Shown: positions 59,720 to 64,000 of the stretch, piece by piece
How positions within the stretch are numbered: position 1 is the stretch's first letter
Layout of the letters: the number at the start of each line of letters is the position of its first letter
DNA from: Boesenbergia rotunda
Lineage: Eukaryota > Streptophyta > Magnoliopsida > Zingiberales > Zingiberaceae
Length of the DNA stretch: 64,000 bases
Direction: 5' to 3'
Assembly: GCA_024364735.1 (NCBI GenBank)
Contig: JAGFNQ010002316.1
Location: 216,678 to 280,677, forward strand
The notes under the pieces: model-generated
What the model saw: the letters and a program-made list of their open reading frames with translations, nothing else
What the model was told of the DNA's origin: nothing
The model's database searches: none
Program-made: the position numbers and the translations under genes

Positions 59720-61422
59720 TTCAATTTCAGTGGTAGGCTCCTCCAATTGTATTGGAGATGTCATGGAAATATCTTGGTTCACTACGCTCACTGGATGTGC
59801 AACATCCATAATGTGTGGTATGGTAACCATACCACTACTGATTGCACTAGTAGTGATCATAGAAGGATTGCCAACGCTTTCCTCAAAAGACACTTCCCTG
59901 ATTTTATCGCTCCCACTGTCCTCAATAAACTTGGCGTTTCCCGTTTCGAAGAAGGATCTATTAGATGGATCATAAAATTTATACCCCTTTGATATCTCAG
60001 AGTAACCTATAAATTGCAGCTGACAGTTCTTGAGTCTAGTTTCTTTTCATTAGGCTTGTAAGGCCTAGCCTCAGCTAGACAACCCCAGACGTGTAAATGC
60101 CTAATGCTAGGCTTTCTACCCGTCCACATCTCGAATGGGGTTTTAGTTACTGTCTTACTAGGTACTCTATTGAGAAGGTAAACTGCAGTCATGAGTGCCT
60201 CACCCCACAAAGACTCCGGTAGAGAAGTGAAAGCCATCATACTTCTCACCATGTCTTTTAGGGTTCGATTGCGACACTCAGCTATACCATTCTGATTGGG
60301 TGTACCAGGCATGGTATACTGAGGCACAATCCCACACTCAGCAAGGTAATTTGCAAAAGGTCCTGGACGTTGTTCACCTGATCCATCATATCGACCGTAA
60401 TATTCTCCTCCACGGTCGGATCGGACGACTTTAATTTTCTTACCTAGTTGAAGTTCAACTTCGGCTTTGAAAATTTTGAACATGTCCAAAGATTGCGACT
60501 TCTCATGAATAAGGTACAAATAGCCAAATCTAGAATAATCGTCTATGAAGCTAATAAAATATATGTGTCCATTCCAAGATGCCTTAGGGAATGGTCCACA
60601 AATGTCCGTATGTATTAGCTCCAAAATGTCACTACAACGACTAGCCCCTTTGTTTCTTTTGTTAGTTGTCTTCCCCTTAACACACTCTATGCAGACATCA
60701 AAGTCTGACATGTCAAAAGAATCAAGAATTCCATGTGACATTAACCTTTCTAGGTGTTGTTTGGATATATGTCCTAAACGCCTATGCCACAGTATAGAAG
60801 AATTCTCGTTGGTCAATTTACGTTTCGTACCTATACTATGCATTATTACGTTGTTAATTGTAGGAGTAATGGTGTTTAATTTATAAAGCTTATCAACCAA
60901 GGAACCATTACCAATCAAAATTGAATTAAAGAAAATACTAAACATTTCATTTCCAAATGAACAAGAATAACCTGATTTGTTCAAACAAGAAATTGAAATT
61001 AAGTTTCGTCTGAAAGACGGTACAATGAATGTATTTTCCAAATCCAAATAAATACTTGTTCCTAAATAAAGCCTAAAAACACCAATAGACTCGACTACAG
61101 CCTTCTTTCCATTCCCCGTATAGATGTATCTCTCACTATCAAGCGGAAGTCGGCTCCTAAGACAACCCTGCATAGTGACACATATGTGAGTAGTATCACC
61201 AGTATCTATCCACCAAGTGTCAGTGGGTACAATAGCTAAATTGACTTCTGAACTAACAAAGTTGAGAAGTTTGTCTCCAGAATATGCAGTTTGCTTTCCT
61301 TTTCCTTTGTTATTGATCCTCTTTCCCTTCTTGCTCGTACTTTGAGAATTAAATGCTAAGTGAGCACTTTCAGATGTCTCTATAATGTACTCTCTTATGT
61401 TTCTTTTACCACTGTACCGCAT
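59720..61422 (-). pseudogene. Copia B gag end, protease, integrase (frameshifted near 60010)
   Basis: Frame 61422-60007 numbered from its first residue: a gag remnant without a CCHC knuckle; protease-type WWIDTGDTTHI at 70-80; gag_pre-integrs HHCC zinc finger (H213, H218, C244, C247); integrase core with D273 (HTDICGPF), D336 (RSDRGGEY) and E382 (NGIAECRNR); then MWTGRKPSIRHLHVWG. Near 60010 a small indel moves the reading to the frame running to 59720 (FIGYSEISKGYKFYDPSNRS and onward), where element E interrupts. Integrase would insert cDNA into chromosomal DNA; this copy is broken. Confidence 0.9.
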
Positions 61423-61428
61423 GGTTAC

Positions 61429-61704
61429 CTACTTCATAAGAAGTATAGTAATCTCGACCTTTTCATTTGAGGTGAATCGGTCTACCAGTTGGTTAAGAAA
61501 ACTCCTAGCATCTTCACTCTCTGTTATTGAGCCCTTTATTTGTGCCGGTATGGAAAGCTTCATGATGCTTAGACTCATGCGATTTGATTTCTCCCACAGC
61601 TGAAATTCAGCCCTCTGCTCTATAGTGCTAGCACTGGTCAAAGGTGTGGGACGATCATTCGTTAATGCATAGTCTAAGTCCATGCAGCCTAAGACTACTA
61701 TCAC
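61429..61704 (-). pseudogene. Copia B gag N-terminal part
   Basis: VVLGCMDLDYAL, LWEKSNRMSLSIMKLSIPAQIKGSI and ARSFLNQLVDRF are typical of Tork-type gag (Retrotran_gag_2/UBN2). Upstream, the same frame reads VNINNIPTLTDSNFAE then TAG, so the true start lies near 61778. The frame meets a stop at 61429 and continues as 61422 onward. The central gag and zinc knuckle are missing between IREYIIE and TSESAHLAF, so a deletion is likely. Confidence 0.8.
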
Positions 61705-61778
61705 GTATTCTTTCTATTCAGCAAAATTCGAATCAGTTAATGTTGGGATGTTATTAATGTTGACAGTTACAGATTGCA

Positions 61779-63072
61779 CTGAAATTAAAAAAAAATATTT
61801 AAGCTCACGATTTAACTAAAGCTAAAAACATATATATAATAAAATTATGAAAATAAATAAGATTTTAAATGCATATAAATGGGCTCCTTATGAGATACCA
61901 CATACAACATTGCATTTTAATGTGTAGATTAAAATATAATTTATTAGCGGTACTCTCTGATATAACTCAACCTTTAATTGGCCACACAATGTGCCTTCCT
62001 TTGGCCGACATATGGTGTGCATGATATGAAACTTTATATGAGTTGTATTTTTTTTGGTCCATAGCTTACAACAACTTTAATCTGCCACGTAATATGTCTT
62101 CCTTTGGGCCGACATATTTTTGTGCATGATCAGAACAAAATAAATTATGTTCAATAATTGTAAACTATCTTGAATATATATCCGGCATAAAAGTAACATT
62201 CCTTTGGGCCGATTACTCTTAGCATAGATATACGTCTATCAACACAAAATACACTAAACCGACCTAAGATGCCTTCCTTTGGGCCGACACAATAGTTCAA
62301 TTTAGTAGCACGTTATGTATATAGACCCAAGAAAATTCTAGATATTTAATCGAATAGATAATTTCTTTATTAGTCTTAATACCTCAAAATTAAGCTTATT
62401 AATCAATTGATACCATATGGTAATCAAATGGTATGATCCAATTGATTATCCCAATCGATCTAAAACTTAATATATACGACTACATGATCATGTATAGAAC
62501 CTTTCTTTAAAAATTAGAGTTTCTTTATGATTCTATAATTAAAAGAATATTATTTAATCTCTGGATCTATGCATTAAAAGAAAAATATTTAATGTATTAT
62601 ATATATATATATAATTTACTTTTTACGTATAAAAAAAATAGTTTTTTTTTCTTCACGTTCACGATGTGAAAAAAAAACTTAATCCATTAAAATGAAACAT
62701 ATAAGTCTAATAAATTACTCCTTCTCAAGGCTCAGCAAATTAAGATAATTGATCAATTAATTAATCAATTTTTAATTATTTCTATTCGTTATTTTAGACT
62801 TGGTAATCAATTGACCGACCAAATCAATTGATTAAACCATCGTGATTCGACCTAAAAATTAGGTTAAACGCGACGATTCTTCCGCTGTTTTCGTGTTCTT
62901 CATAGAAAAAATGAAAAACTTAGAAAACAAGTTTATTCTAGAATTTGCTTTTACATGATTTTCGACGATAAAAAATTGTATTATACTAAGAAAACTTAAT
63001 CTAGCATACATACAATAAATCGACGAAAAAATTTTAAACTTTATTACCATAAAAACGATGAAACAAAGCCAA
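61779..63072 (-). other. Copia B untranslated leader with a repeated cctttgggccgaca motif
   Basis: 1.3 kb of AT-rich non-coding sequence between primer site and gag. The motif (c)ttccttt(g)ggccga(cata) occurs near 61996, 62098, 62201 and 62273. On the minus strand a T-rich run followed by aatttcag ends at 61779, directly before the gag reading frame, so a 3' splice site is possible. Confidence 0.55.
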
Positions 63073-63084
63073 GCTCTGATACCA
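63073..63084 (-). other. Primer binding site of Copia B, tRNA-Met
   Basis: Plus strand gctctgatacca, identical to the initiator tRNA-Met 3' end. It is three bases inside the 5' LTR on the minus strand. Confidence 0.93.
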
Positions 63085-63087
63085 ATT

Positions 63088-63832
63088 GATAGAACTTGGG
63101 TTTTCTCCTAACCACATGAATTCTAGAAACAAAATAAGAATTCGAAAGAGAAAACACAAGACATATAAATATAGATCTATTGTTTCTTCGAATCATGGCA
63201 TGACAAGAATAAAATAATATAAACCGAATGACAAGGAACCTGATTGAAGAACCATCGTCTTTGTCGTGGCGTCGTCGGCTTGATCCCTGTGGAAGAAGAT
63301 GCAGTGGAAGGAAGAAGGAGGATCTTCCAACGGGCTTAGGTTTGACGGCGCCGTAAAGCTTCTTGTCAATGGGGAACAAGAAACTAGGTCATAAAGATCA
63401 CCTAAACCCTTAGGGACCTCCCATTTATATAGAAATCCAATCTGTTATCAACCCATAGATAATAACAGATTGGTCTAAAGGGTTCTATACATTGAACCCA
63501 CATCCAATAATCCGAAATCCAATAAACATAAGTTAGATCATTTTAAGGGCTCAGATTGTATTTACATATGCAACTTACAAATAAGTCCACCTAATAGAGA
63601 TAATAATAATATCCAAGAGTCCAATATTATCCATTCTCATTAATCATTGTCATATAAGCAAAAAGGCTTTCTATACTAGGTTGGATGACGAATTATATAA
63701 TATCTATGACTAGACGAAGATGGACAAGACTTTATAAAAATGTTAGGCAAGAAATATAAAACAGAGTATATCAAATTGAAGAAATTCTCAGTCAAGTAGT
63801 TCTTGATATGCCCACCAACAGAGTGTCTAACA
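63088..63832 (-). repeat. 5' LTR of Copia B
   Basis: On the minus strand it begins TGTTAGACACTCTGTTGG at 63832 and ends TTCTATCA at 63088 (745 bp). A TATA box (tatataaat on the minus strand) is at about 63424-63432. Frame 63044-63379 lies in the LTR leader and is not a gene. Confidence 0.87.
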
Positions 63833-64000
63833 ATATACTCTCCCTACTGCATTCAAAGTCAATTCGGTGGATACCCCGGAAGAGTATTTCGCACTGGAGC
63901 CACTCAACAAATTTGCAAAGATAAGGAAATGTTCTTATATACTTCGAATATGGGCAGGGACGGATCTACAATTTTAGATTTGGAGAAACCGCCCACTAAG
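63833..64000. other. Unassigned flank beyond Copia B
   Basis: 168 bp with atata as the likely TSD half (63833-63837). No ORF or repeat was recognised. It contains cagggacggatctacaattt, a phrase common in plant transposon-adjacent DNA, but too little to assign. Confidence 0.3.

Larger units (their letters stand above)
50832..63832 (-). mobile_element. Copia B (Tork-like), minus strand, 3' end deleted, interrupted by element E
   Basis: 5' LTR at 63088-63832, tRNA-Met primer site, long leader, gag remnant, protease-integrase, then RT-RNase H on the far side of element E (52466-59714). The coding sequence stops at 50832 inside RNase H, where the LARD-Q complex abuts. The missing end and 3' LTR are not left of that complex. 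The right flank is atata (63833-63837); its partner is lost with the deletion. Confidence 0.87.

Noticed and set aside
29554..63832. Copia A and Copia B as two halves of one element around the LARD-Q complex
   Set aside because: They are in opposite orientation, overlap in RT/RNase H content and have different LTR starts.

Overview
This window is nuclear DNA of a large, repeat-rich flowering-plant genome. The evidence is stacked Ty1/copia elements, Sirevirus-type LTRs, tRNA-Met and tRNA-Asp primer binding sites and 5-bp target-site duplications (TSDs). A monocot is plausible, but I cannot name the species. I found no host gene, no tRNA or rRNA gene and no CRISPR array. Apart from the last ~160 bases, everything fits LTR retrotransposons inserted into one another.

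Left nest (1-33525). The outermost unit is Copia A (Tork/Angela-like, + strand), of which only the pol end (29555-31774) and part of the 3' LTR remain. A Sirevirus-like element, S, sits in its integrase region. S contributes an intact RT-RNase H frame (8028-9761), a long spacer, a broken extra ORF with a candidate intron, several polypurine tracts and a 3' LTR (27460-29553). Three elements interrupt S. A minus-strand pol-less element (1-8026) lies in pol. A second pol-less element lies at 11398-19208 (TSD ggcct). A gypsy-like solo LTR lies at 19943-26600 (TSD gtgtt). That solo LTR holds a Sirevirus solo LTR (21939-25876, TSD atata), which itself contains a further LTR-like segment with its own TATA box, a minisatellite and a near-perfect 181-bp palindrome.

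Middle (33526-50831). Two pol-less tRNA-Asp-primed elements lie head to tail as LTR-internal-LTR-internal-LTR. The outer flanks do not match (agggg versus cgtat). The middle LTR resembles the left LTR in its first ~0.94 kb and the right LTR afterwards. The Copia elements on either side are both cut at the junctions. This is the expected product of recombination between two separate insertions with loss of the DNA between them.

Right nest (50832-63832). Copia B (Tork-like, minus strand) keeps its 5' LTR, leader, damaged gag, integrase and RT, and loses its 3' end at the recombination junction. A gag-only Sirevirus relative (52466-59714, TSD aatac) is inserted between its integrase and RT.

The most notable item is the pol-less family, called LARD-Q here (four copies, two LTR subfamilies). 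Each copy carries remnants of one ~790-codon ORF: a Gln/Phe/Asn-rich N-terminal part, an acidic middle, a series of cysteine-containing repeats, three Trp/Leu-Arg-Pro-Pro repeats and a hydrophobic tail. It has no recognisable protease, RT, RNase H or integrase. I know of no described protein with this layout.
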